Made by a program: the position numbers and the translations under genes | The notes under the pieces: model-generated | Told to the model about the DNA's origin: nothing | Database searches by the model: none | The model's input: only the letters and a program-made list of their open reading frames with translations | Shown here: positions 1-10,006 of the stretch, one piece after another | How positions within the stretch are numbered: the stretch's first letter is position 1 | Layout: every line of letters begins with the position of its first letter | Source: Rhinopithecus roxellana | Lineage: Eukaryota; Chordata; Mammalia; Primates; Cercopithecidae | DNA: 64,000 bases | Assembly: GCF_007565055.1 (NCBI RefSeq) | Contig: NC_044559.1 | Location: 98,602,759-98,666,758, forward strand | Reading direction: 5' to 3'

Positions 1-149
1 GCCATGCATTAAAAAATAACCCATAAAACTTAAAATTTCTGATTCATGTGAGGTAGGATTTTAAGGGTCCTGTTAAGCTCAGAATTACAATGCAGAATTG
101 TCCAATTTGTCCAATTGATACGAAATCTCATTATCTTTTATTTTATTTT

Positions 150-416
150 GTTTTACTGAGATGGAGTCTCGCTCTGTTACCCAGTCTGGAGTGCAGTGGT
201 GTGATCTCAGCTCACTGCAGCCTCTGCCTCCCGGGTTCAAACGATTCTCCTGTCTCAGCCTTCCAAGTAGCCAGGACGAAAGGCATGCACCGCCACACCT
301 GGCTAATTTTTGTATTTTTAGTAGAGACAGTGTTTCGCCATATTGGGTAGGCTAGTCCTGATCTTAAGTGATCTGCCTGCTTTGGTCTCCCACAGTGCTG
401 GGATTACAGGCATGAA
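150..416 (-). mobile_element. Alu, 5'-truncated, minus strand
   Basis: The reverse complement of Alu is visible from the gagatggagtctcgctctg box to gtgctgggattacaggcatg. The final gccaccgcgcccggcc block is missing, so the Alu 5' end is truncated. Confidence 0.9.
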
Positions 417-484
417 TTTCATAGACTTCAACTTTTGTGAATTAAATGTATTTATTTACATACTTATATTTTAAAAATCACATA

Positions 485-488
<4 letters not shown>

Positions 489-540
<52 letters not shown>

Positions 541-822
541 AGACGGAGTCTCGCTCTATTGCCCAGGCTGGAGTGCAGTGGCCAGATCTCAGCTCACTGC
601 AAGCTCCGCCTCCCAGGTTCACGCCATTCTCCTGCCTCAGCCTCCTGAGTAGCTGGGACTACAGGCGCCCACCACCTCGCCCGGCTAGTTTTTTGTATTT
701 TTTAGTAGAGACGGGGTTTCACCGTGTTAGCCAGGATGGTCTCGATCTCCTGACCTCGTGATCCACCCGTCTCGGCCTCACAAAGTGCTGGGATTACAGG
801 CTTGAGCCACCGCGCCCGGCCT
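489..822 (-). mobile_element. AluY of Old World monkey type, minus strand, with a 51-base T tract
   Basis: This is a complete Alu in reverse: a T tract at 489-539, then gagacggagtctcgctc, ending ccgcgcccggcc. It carries caggcttgagcc (the reverse of GGCTCAAGCCTG) and gtggccagatctc, the variants seen in cercopithecid AluYR elements. The tail is long and uninterrupted, which suggests recent insertion. Confidence 0.9.
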
Positions 823-1477
823 AAAAAATTTTTAATTCAAAATTTAAACTGTCATTGTTTTCTTGTTTACATAGATAATGTAAATAATCCTTTCCCATTA
901 TCAGAGTAATATAAGATTTTTCTTTTAAATAAATTTTTGAGCATAAAAGTGAGTTTACTTAAAGAAGAGTATCAGGTAAATAGAGTTTTATGTGTATATA
1001 TCATAAAAACTGTGAAGAGGACTTCACAGTGAATGACTAAAATTTGTGCAACCTAGGCATGGGTTAATTGAACTGTTGCCTAGAAAGCTGCTCTAAGTAC
1101 ATAAACCATGTGAAAGAAGTTTGATTAATTAAGTCATAGGCCTTAGCTGTGTTTTCTTTTGTGCTACAAGATAAATTTGCTATTCAGTAAAAGGTTATCC
1201 TATACTACAGAAGTGACATTGTGAAGAAAATGCTTAAATTTAAGGTAAAATAAATTTAAATTTCTATTTCTTAGTGCATATGCATAGAAAAGGCTTTGGA
1301 AAAACACAGTATACAAGGTACAATCAGTATTTATCTCTGGGTAGATAAAACTGGTGATAAAGATGTTTTTTACTAGTTGCTTGTTTCTATTTTTAAAATA
1401 TCTATATTGAACTGCTTGTGAGTAAGACAAAGAAATGAAGAAACTAATTTGTTTCATTCAGCAGTGTATACACTTAC

Positions 1478-1552
1478 CTGTCCAACTAAGTCCCAGGTGA
1501 TCGGCTACTATTGCCATCCTGATATCTGTCCGTTCACATGGACTCTGTGGAC
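1478..1552 (-). CDS. ANK3: ANK3 exon (window E13): start of the death domain
   Basis: The 75-nt exon has acceptor ttgtaaatcgtag and donor GTAAGTG. It reads GPQSPCERTDIRMAIVADHL then GLSWT, with one base carried over. This is the known junction into the ankyrin-G death domain. The rest of the domain (starting ELARELNFSV in ankyrin-G) must lie before position 1. The exon is used after the giant exon (TG-P-Q) and also directly after E11 (GM-S-P-Q) in short isoforms. It is too short and too split to be seen as an ORF alone. Confidence 0.94.
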
Positions 1553-2179
1553 CTACGATTTACAATTTCTTAATTAAAATAATCATCAAGAAAGATACGA
1601 TACTGGAAAATTGCTTTTAGCAGTATGCAGATTTTACAGAGAGACTAATGCTAACATTGTACACTTAAATGTGTCCTAGTCACCTACATGAACACTTCTT
1701 TGCACATGGCTCACTTGTTTTTCACCTGCATCAGGCCAAATGTCAGACTACATGGATGCTCAATGTAATGGGATTGAACATGCTGACAAGCTAGCTAGTT
1801 TACAACAGTTACAGAAGTGTCGTGTTGGTGAAAACACCATGATGGGATTTCAACATCTGTGCTTTTACTTTGACAGAATCATATCCATTAGCACATTAAA
1901 AAAAAAAAAAAAGGTTGTTCATCTTGAATGACACCAATATCTTCAGCATGCTTCCCTAGCTGTCTACCGTGTAGTTTGATCAAAAGGCAGAAAGAAGAGT
2001 ATATACGACAGCACATACGGATGACAATGACATAATGAGAAACTACGGTTAAGTCACTCCACAGGCAATCACAACAGTTCATGCACTAGGGTCTACGAGT
2101 TGGAAAGTGTTTACAAACTATGCTCGTTCTCCAGGATGTGAGCAGAGTGCTCGAGAGACCTGACTGCCTTCATTCTCAC
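1553..2179 (-). other. ANK3: 627-bp intron between the giant exon and the death-domain exon
   Basis: This short intron runs from donor GTGAGAAT to acceptor aaatcgtag. It has no interspersed repeat, only an A13 run at 1899-1912. It is unusually clean for this locus, where most introns are packed with Alus. No other feature was recognised. Confidence 0.75.
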
Positions 2180-5100
2180 CAGTCCTTCTACTGCTCCTTT
2201 TCTCACTGCCGGCCTTTTCACTCTTTGATTTTAAAGGTGCTGCCTCTGTTTTCTTATCTCTAGCAGACTTCGTTGTAACCGAAGGCTGGCCACCCCGGGA
2301 AGTCTCGGAAAACGACGTGTTTCTTGAGGTACTTTCTTCCTCATCGGACAACTCGGACTGCATCTTTTTGTCTTCTTCAGAGAGGCGGTCCACAAGCTTT
2401 AAGGTCTCACCACTAATTCCCTTAAAATATTCAATGGAATGTTTACATACTTCCTTGAGCTGACTTTTCCTAACTTTAACTGTGCAGCTGGTGGTGGTGG
2501 TGGTGGTGGTGGTGGTGGTGGTGGTTGTGGTGGTGGCAGTGGTGGTGGTGGTGGTGGTAGTGACACAGGTGGATCTTACCTTTACTGGCAACTTGGATGG
2601 AAGCTGTTTGGCCTTGCCTTTCTCTGGCTGCCCTTGCTTTTGTGTGGCACATGCTTTTCTAACTGCAACTATGTTATCCCTGTGTGTGTTTTTCACTGGA
2701 ATTCTGGACTTGGCATCTACACATGAAGAAGTAGTAAGGGCTTTGGTTTTCTCAGATTGACTAACCTGCTTCATTTTACTTGCTTTAGTGTTTGGCATAT
2801 GGTTCGGTGGGAAGGTATCTTTTGGTGAAGTGGCCTTTACGGGAAGTTTGGATTTTTGCCTAATCCCTATCGATTCCTTTGTTTTTTGCTGTTCTCCAAG
2901 AACTTTCTGCTTATCTCTTATACAGTGTCCTTGTAGTACCCCTGTCTTTTTTCCTGATGAGACTTTCACTGGGTTGTCTTTCTCTGTGGTACAAGTGGGT
3001 GCAGAATGTTCTGTGAGAACTATATTACTTATAATGTTATCTGTCTGTATAGTGGAAGAATCCAAATTGTTGTTGTTATTAAAGTTATCTTTTTGAAAAT
3101 CATGTTTTTCATGGGGCCTAATGCCCGTCTGGCTATTGGCTGTATTTGAAATCATTGTTAGAGTTTCATTTTCTAATCCCTGACAACTGGTCATCACCGC
3201 TTCTATCTTATCTGTTATTTCTCCAGGGCCTTCTTTCTTCATGGTCATGGTGGATGCAGAAATTCCCATTTTTATAGGCGTGCGCAACTTGGGGTCAACT
3301 TTAGAGGTGTTAGTGGCTGCTGCCGATTTCTCCAGGGAGCCACTACTGGATGTGCCTTCCTGACACTCTCCGCTGGTCGGGATGCTGGGGTTAGGTTCCA
3401 CTGTAGGTGTCTCTACATTTCTCTCTAGATTGGTTTCTACAGTGGTGTCCCCTGACTGTGGCTGTGGTGTGGCAGTGACCATACTTTTATCCCCTTCCCC
3501 CTGGTCCCCTGACTTCCCTTCAGAAGTATGCTCACCAATCTGGAAAAATTGGAGCCTCTCTTCAACAAAATCCCTCTTGCTCATGTCAATTGCACCACTG
3601 CGAGTCATCTCAAACATTTTTCCTTCATGAAATGGGAAGGGGTTAGGCTCACTAGTTGGGGTACTTTCATCAGTTGGCGTTCTGGCTGGCGTTGTATCAG
3701 GGGTTGTTGCTGGAGAGCGGTCTTCTACCGCCAGCCCAAATGGCTTAGTTTCATCTTCCCGTGATTTACTGTCAAAAACTTCATCATCCCCTCGGTTATT
3801 GGACCAAGGGTCAAAATCTAGACCTTTGGTAGCTACTGTTTTAAAAGGAGTGGCAAATTCTTCATCTACTTTGTAACTGAAGTAAGTATCAGGAAACACT
3901 GATCTGTCAGGATGTCTGCCTTCCAGTGTGAAGAACTGGGCCCCTGACTTCTGATCAGTCTTATCAGGAGTCCTTTCAGATGAAGAACTTTTATAAGGTG
4001 GCTTGTCTTCATCTGGTCCCACCTTTCCCTCCTCCTCGATAACTTCGAGTTTACTTTGGCTAAAAGAGCGGTCAGCTGGCTTCAGAATGCCCTCTGTGTT
4101 CCAGATATCTTTCTTAATTTCCATGGCTTGACTTGGGAGTTTAGAATCACTCTCTGTCAAGCCATCATCTTCATCTTGAAGGTCATAGCCATCCAGAGAG
4201 TCGATCTCTGTGGCATCCGTGTCATGAGAAAACTCTGCTGTGGTGGCAATGGAACACTCTGTGATGGACTGGTCATTGTTCCCATTCTGGGCAGTTTCAT
4301 TCTGAGGTGAATCAAGGCCAAGGCCAAATTCATTATCTTTTCCAGATCCGTTACTTTCCAGTTCTTTCTGGTTGGAAGCCTTTGCAGCAGAAGCTTTGGA
4401 TTTTTCTTTTTGTTCGTCGTCCACTTCCTTTAATTTGAAGGTATATTTTTTAACTGGGACTGGCTGATAAATAGATTCGTCATCGCTCGAATCACTGACG
4501 TCTGCCCCGGGAGGAACTGGTGAAGGTGGCTGCACTCTAATGACAGGTTCAGCCAGCTGGTATTTGTCATGCTCATCTTGCAGATTGACTTCAATCATGT
4601 CAACCTCCTTTTCTGGGAGAAAATTATGCTTCTTATCTGACTCAATCTGGTCCGCATCCAGTGGTGGAGGAGGGGGAAATTCAATATAGGCAACTCTGTT
4701 ATTTTTGGGTCTTTGGTTAGAGTCTTTGCTCATGTCGTTAGGCATTTCACGCTCGACTGCTGTTTCCTCCCCTGTAGTCTGCTTTAGGGAGGTTGACTTG
4801 GCCTGTTCCTCCTCTTCTGACTCCTCAGAAACCTCGGGAATTGGGCTGGGTTTGCCTGGTATATAAGCTATGAGCGAGTCAGGTGTCTTAGATGTAAATT
4901 CGTAACTCACTTCCTCTGAACTGGGCGTTTCTGGGGTTAAAGGGCTTTTCCCAGAGCTGTCTAGAAAGGATACTTGCTCTAGAGTATCATCTTCTGGACT
5001 ACCTTGGGGAGAAGGAGGTTGCTTTTGCTGTCTAGTTGTATAAAAGGTGCCCCTGGTTTCTTGCACTGTCTTACATTCCTGACTTATGATTTTTTTTACA

Positions 5101-8100
5101 CTTCCTTGTTGTATCTCCTTTTCATATTGCTTCCCCACTTGTACAAAACTGACATAAACGGGTAAAGTTTTTATCTCTTTCCCTCCCTCTGTCTGGGCTA
5201 GTGGTGCGAGTTTTTCCAATCCATCAATGGGACTGTGGTCGAATACATCACTAGAGGGAGATTCCTTTCCTGGGCTAAACTCTAAAGAATCAGGAGATTT
5301 GGTGGGGGAGGTTTCAGTTTCCTCAAGAGGTGGGCATAAACCTACATAACTCTGGTGTTTGGAAACTTTGCTGATTTCTGAATAGGTAACTTTTTCATCT
5401 TCTATAGAATTAAAGTGCTGTGTCTCAACTGTCTCTTTACTCATGCTTGACTGGGACAATTTTTGGGATAGTTCATGTTTTGGAAAGGCCGACTGTTCAC
5501 AAAAACCATCGGGAATGTTAGAAGACAGCATTCTCCTCTCATCAGCAACTCTGACGGGAATGTGTGACATTGCTGAGCTCTCGCTCCTCCTGGAAGGCTG
5601 ATCAAGCAATCCACCTGGATGGTCCCCTTCTTTCACAACATATTCCCTATATAAGACTTTTTTGGAGGGAGATTTTACAGTCATTTCTTTAATTTCTGAG
5701 AGAGAGCCATTTGTTAACAATTTGTGTTCTCTCTCAGTCACAGACATAAATTCATTCTTTTGATCAACACTTTTACTCTCAGGGTGACCAATGTGATTCT
5801 CTCTTACATCATGAACAAGTACATGCGAAAGTTTTTCTTTCTGAGACTTATTGTTAGTGGCTCCCGAACTCTCCCATGTTCTAAAGACCTTTTTGTCCCA
5901 TGGTCCCCTAGTTGCTAAATCTGAGGTTATATGACATGCCAAGTCTTTAGCCTGCTGCTCAGAAAAAGAGTCAGGCACTGCTTTACTTGACATTTCAGTT
6001 CTCTGTTTTTTCACATTATCAGAGCCAGAATCATTTACAACAATTTCGTTGCTTTGGGCATGCTCATCTTTGGCTTTTAATACCGTAAAATCTTTTTGCA
6101 CAGATACACTTTCATCTGGGAGGTCTATGGCCTTCTGCTGTTTTTCTCTAGCAAAAACTTGGTAGACAGGTAGCTTGCTCTCCTGTATTTTTTTAACTGG
6201 GATTCTGGACTGGCCATCTGACTTTCTGTCTTCTTGAGACATGTCCTTACTTTTTGCATGTGTGCCTTGTTCAAATTTTAATCTAATGGAACTGAGTTTA
6301 GATTGTTTGAGCTGGAATCCAGACTGGGGCCCATCTGGTGCTTTGCTCTGTGAAATACTTCCTTTGGCTTCCACTGTGGACTTGCTGTCCTCAGTCTGTT
6401 GGGAGAGAACCATCTTCTCCGGGCTGCTGGGGAGACTGGGTGCCTTCTCCTCGGCCTTGGGGAAGCCTTGTCCATCAGGGCCATGCTGTCTTGCCTTAAC
6501 CCATTCATCACCGGATGCCAGCAGTTCTGTAAGCAGCACTTTCTCAGGGCTGCTACTGGTAGGGCTTTGAGAAGAATATTCTTTGCCATTTTTAGGGCGT
6601 GCCTTTTTCTCTGGGGACTGCAGTTCATCATTGAGCTTTTCAGTTTTGTCACGAAAAAACTGTGACACTTCAGTCAGTTTTTCTTCAGCCTCCTTCACAG
6701 TCCTGTCCACCCTATCTTCATAAATCAACTTCTCTCTACCTCTATCTAATCTGTCCTCAGTAAAGCGCATCCACATGGCATGTTTTGGACTACTAACATT
6801 GCCAGAATAGTGCAACACTGTCACTTTATCAAAATGCTCATCTTTAGACACTTTACCTACACCATTTTCAGAAACATCTTTATAGATTTTGGAGAGAATT
6901 TCTTTTTTGGGGGCAGTGGCTACTTTTTCTCTGGACCGCTTATCAGACCCCTGTAACTCTGAGCTAGGGGGTCCTGCATGGTCTGTAACCGATTCCTCAG
7001 TATCAGAATGAGACACATCTAGCTTTTCTGACAGAAGCATTTTCTCAGCAAACCTGTAAGACTCCCCTCTTAGTTCTGACAACTCATCGTCATGGTATTC
7101 TATTGAGTGTTGACTCAAAAGCTTCAATGTTTTATAAGAGTCATCAGATATGAGTTGAGCAGAACTAGGGCGGCTATCTTCTTCTTGGGACACAGGAGTG
7201 TTTACTCTGGAAGACTCCAGATAAGAAGGCAATGACTCTTCAGCAGTAAGTTCTTCTTCTTCTTGCTGACCCTGTTCCTCTGAACAAGGAAAAGCATCGT
7301 GTTTTTCTGGCAGAAAATCTTTTAGGTTAATATCTCCCCGGGATAAGTCTTTCTGATATACATACATTTCTTTTTCTGGATGCTTTTTGGTTTCTCTAAT
7401 AATGACTTCAGTGGGCTCAGCTTGGTTACCTTTTTCGATGTGGACTTCTATTATACGCTCCAGTTTGGGTTTCATTTGGTTGTCCTTCTCTGCATGCTGG
7501 GCTGAGGTTTCAGCAGCAGACTTGTGAACATCTGGAGACACTGCCGACTTATGTTCAAACAGACCTGCCAGTTCTTTGGAAGGATCCCGCCCGGACTGAA
7601 AGGCCTTCATGATGTCATGGACTGACATGGTTTCTTCAATTCTTTCAGATGCACCTTCACCGCCTGGTGGAGAATGATAAACCATTCTGGTGGTTGTGGT
7701 TATGTGAGTTTCTTCTTTAACACGCATGCCTTTGCTTAAAACCCGATTGTGGTCATCTTCTTCGCTACTGGCTTTCATTTGAAATGCTTTAACTTTTTCT
7801 TTAATACTAGAGGTGGTGGGCATTGGTTCCAATTCCATAAAAGTAGGTGAAGGTTTAGGTGACACAGGCTCCTCTGGTTGGGTCTGGGGAACATCCCCAG
7901 CTGAGGGCTCATAGCTCCTGATAACATGAACCACTTCAGTTCTTGTTTCTGTAATGACAGGAGGGATGGGAACTTCATGAAAAAGTGGTTTAGGACCAGT
8001 GCTTTCAGCGCTTTGTGGGGCTGAAGGTGTCTTTTCACTTCTTGTTTCAAAGCCACTGTCAGACAAGGGACTTTTATCTTGGTCATGTTGAGAAAAGTCA

Positions 8101-10006
8101 TCAGGAGACTCTAAGATAGTATCTGTTCCAAAAAAGGAATCAGCCATTTTACACAATTCTTTCTCAGAGGTGGAAGGCCTCATGGAGGCTGGAGGCATTT
8201 TGAGTTTGTGTTCCTGCAAAGCAATTGCTGGTTTTAAAACTCTTTTCTGTCTCTCCTCACCATCCTTCTTTGCGTCTTCAAACTTGTATTTTAAGTTTGT
8301 CAGTGAACCACTCCCAATATCATTTGTTAGGTAATCAATAACTTTGGTCAAGTTATAATCCTTTTCGGAGGCGGCTTTTGCTTTTACTTGCACTCTCTCT
8401 GGCAGAGATGGAGAATGGCTCGCAGCAGCTTGTTGCCTGGCTTCCCGGATTTCTTCCGAACTAAATTCTATCCAGTCATCTTCGGGAGAGTGTCCTTTGT
8501 CACTCTTTGGTGATTTGGGTGATCCTTTATTATCTACACACACATCCTTTTTAAGGATTTCACTAACTTTCACTAAGTCTTCCTTTACTTTCTCTACAAT
8601 TTTGAAAGGTTCTTCATCATCAATTCTCCCTTCTTTTGGGAGTTCAGGTTGGAATGGCTTCTCCTCAGGCACATCTGTCTGTAGTATTGCGGTCATCCGC
8701 ATGAGGTCCTCTTTCATTTCAGCCACGTCTTTTAATATCTCCTGACTGGAAGATAAAGAAGATGGTGTAGACAACTTAAGGGCAGAGGGTGCAAGGAACA
8801 AAGAGGACTTAACTGGAGATGAAGTTCGATTGAAGTGAGGCTGAGGACGTGTCTCCGTAGTCAATGTTTTAATGGGTGACAGCAAGGCTGCTGCTGATTT
8901 TGTAAATGAACTAGAGTCTGGAAGTTTCTTTAATGCTGGTTCTGGCAAAACATTGACTACAGAGTATACTGGCACTGTTATAATTGATGAAGTTACAGAT
9001 GAGGTAGTTGCAGATATTGACGACCCAAGGGATGTATAGAGTGCACTTGCGGAAGGAGTTCTTAGAGACTGAAAAGCTGATGGTGCTGCAGAAACATAGG
9101 ACCTGAGTGGGGAAAATGGCATTGCAGTCGTGGTAGAAAACACTTTCTCAACTGTGTCAGTGGCTGCATTGACCACAGAGCTCACAGAGTTTGTAGCTGA
9201 AGAAATTTTTTCCTGTAACGTGGCAGTGGCTTTGCATCCATTAATTAAAGTTGAAGATGATGGATATTTTAGAGGGGAAATAGATCCGTTGACTAATGCT
9301 ACCTCTGCATGTCCAGGCATCTGCTTCACAGGTGATGAGAGAGAAGATGCCATTGTAACTTTGGCTGATGAAATGACATCAACTGCTGATTTAACTGGAG
9401 ACACCACTGACTTTAAAGGTGAAGATATTAACGGTGCTGCTGATGTAATAATTGACTTAAATGGCAAACTTGAGGAATACATATTAATGTTTGATTTGGG
9501 GGAGGCAGGGGGTGTCATAGTAATCGATGACCTCTCCAAAAGAGACCCTGCTGTAGTCACTGGAGAGGTTCGAGAGGAAAACGTAGAATTGGATGCCAGC
9601 CCTTTTAAGGGCGTAGCTTCCGTGACTGCGGGAGCTCTAGCCAGGGTACCAGAGGAAACTTGGATATTGTATGGAGATTGTGACACCACAGTTTTTATCG
9701 GCGAAGAAATTGTCCGAAAGGATCTAATTGGAGATGCCACGTCACTAATGGATTTAACTGAAGATGTAGTTGACGCGCCTAATGTGGATTTGATTGGAGA
9801 AGGAGTCGAAACAGACCATATTGATTTTAACGGAGAAGCTGATGGCGTATTAGAGGAAGAACTTGATAAAGAAGTGAAGCCTGACTTGGCTGGCCCAGGC
9901 ACTGTAATCGGAGCTGTTGTCCAGGACTGGTATGGTCTTGTAGAAAAGAATGGCTTGTATGAGTAAGTGGTGGGGAGGGATCTTGTTGCTCCTGTACTCC
10001 GTTCAA
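2180..10006 (-). CDS. ANK3: ANK3 giant exon (window E12), neuronal 480-kDa ankyrin-G insert
   Basis: The exon is 7,827 nt (2,609 codons), phase 1-1, with no in-frame stop. The acceptor (ttaagaaacag) is A-rich with little polypyrimidine; the donor is GTGAGAAT. It starts IERSTGATRSLPTTYSYKPF and ends EKRSSRRTG. The true exon start is about 100 bases above the GTG at 9902, which is only an in-frame valine. Residues ~40-430 are Ser/Thr-rich with repeated [ST]P[ILV][KR] motifs. In giant ankyrins this part is heavily O-glycosylated. Near residue 511 lies EDDWIEF, the known GABARAP-binding LIR. SxIP motifs lie at 6198-6209, 5556-5567 and 2697-2708. A polythreonine tract is encoded at 2490-2561. The insert is largely disordered and acidic. 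It is needed for axon-initial-segment assembly and is brain-specific in mammals. The reading frame is fully intact. Confidence 0.97.
2490..2561 (-). repeat. ANK3: Coding ACC microsatellite (polythreonine tract)
   Basis: Read on the minus strand this is 8 Thr, one Ala (GCC at 2535-2537) and 15 Thr. The last 12 codons are an uninterrupted ACC run (2490-2525). It lies between two SKLP/VKVR-type basic segments near the C-terminal end of the giant exon. Pure trinucleotide repeats mutate by slippage, so length polymorphism is likely. The plus strand reads as (GGT)n and produces spurious polyglycine or polyvaline frames. Confidence 0.9.
8463..8474 (-). other. ANK3: LIR (GABARAP/LC3-interacting) core W-I-E-F in the giant exon
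   Basis: The codons for Trp (8472-8474), Ile, Glu and Phe (8463-8465) sit in the context SPEDDWIEFSSEEIREARQ. Acidic residues before the aromatic, and a helix-prone stretch after it, fit the extended LIR described for ankyrin-G. That LIR binds GABARAP and stabilises GABAergic synapses on the neuron soma. The Trp falls at about residue 511 of the exon. Confidence 0.85.
8805..9835 (-). other. ANK3: Ser/Thr-rich region with 12 [ST]-P-[ILV]-[KR] motifs
   Basis: In the first ~400 residues of the giant exon I count SPLKS, SPIKS, SPIRS, SPIKT, TPLKG, SPLKS, SPVKS, SPVKQ, SPLKY, SPLRS, SPIKT and SPVKS. They are separated by Ser/Thr/Ala/Val-rich spacers. The region corresponds to the serine-rich, O-GlcNAc-modified domain of giant ankyrins. 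The motif also fits proline-directed kinases, which is inference. Confidence 0.8.

Larger units (their letters stand above)
1..1477 (-). other. ANK3: Intron after E13 (partial)
   Basis: This AT-rich intronic sequence contains two Alus (150-416 and 489-822). The rest (823-1477) shows no exon, RNA gene or recognisable repeat. A minus-strand open frame at 1200-1457 has no family resemblance and is probably chance. Confidence 0.8.

Noticed and set aside
2439..2760. Polyglycine and polyvaline frames on the plus strand
   Set aside because: They are the reverse complement of the coding ACC repeat of the giant exon.
6278..6652. 124-codon minus-strand frame and the 109-codon plus-strand frame at 6241-6570
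   Set aside because: Both are out-of-frame readings inside the giant exon. The ANK3 frame is intact and recognised there.
9900..9902. Apparent start codon of the giant open frame
   Set aside because: It is an in-frame GTG (valine). The frame continues upstream as ...TTAPIT to a splice acceptor at 10007, so this is an internal exon with no translation start.
9902..9904. AG at 9902-9903 as the giant-exon acceptor (gattacag before TG)
   Set aside because: It would also give a phase 1-1 exon (7,722 nt). However, sequence upstream continues the known ankyrin-G protein (RSTGATRSLPTTYSYKPF) without a stop to the acceptor at 10007, so the longer exon is preferred. Junction reads would settle whether 9902 is ever used.
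9130..9966. 278-codon open frame on the plus strand opposite the N-terminal part of the giant exon
   Set aside because: It is the antisense shadow of a Ser/Thr/Pro-rich coding sequence, which disfavours stops on the other strand. No domain, splice context or codon bias supports it.
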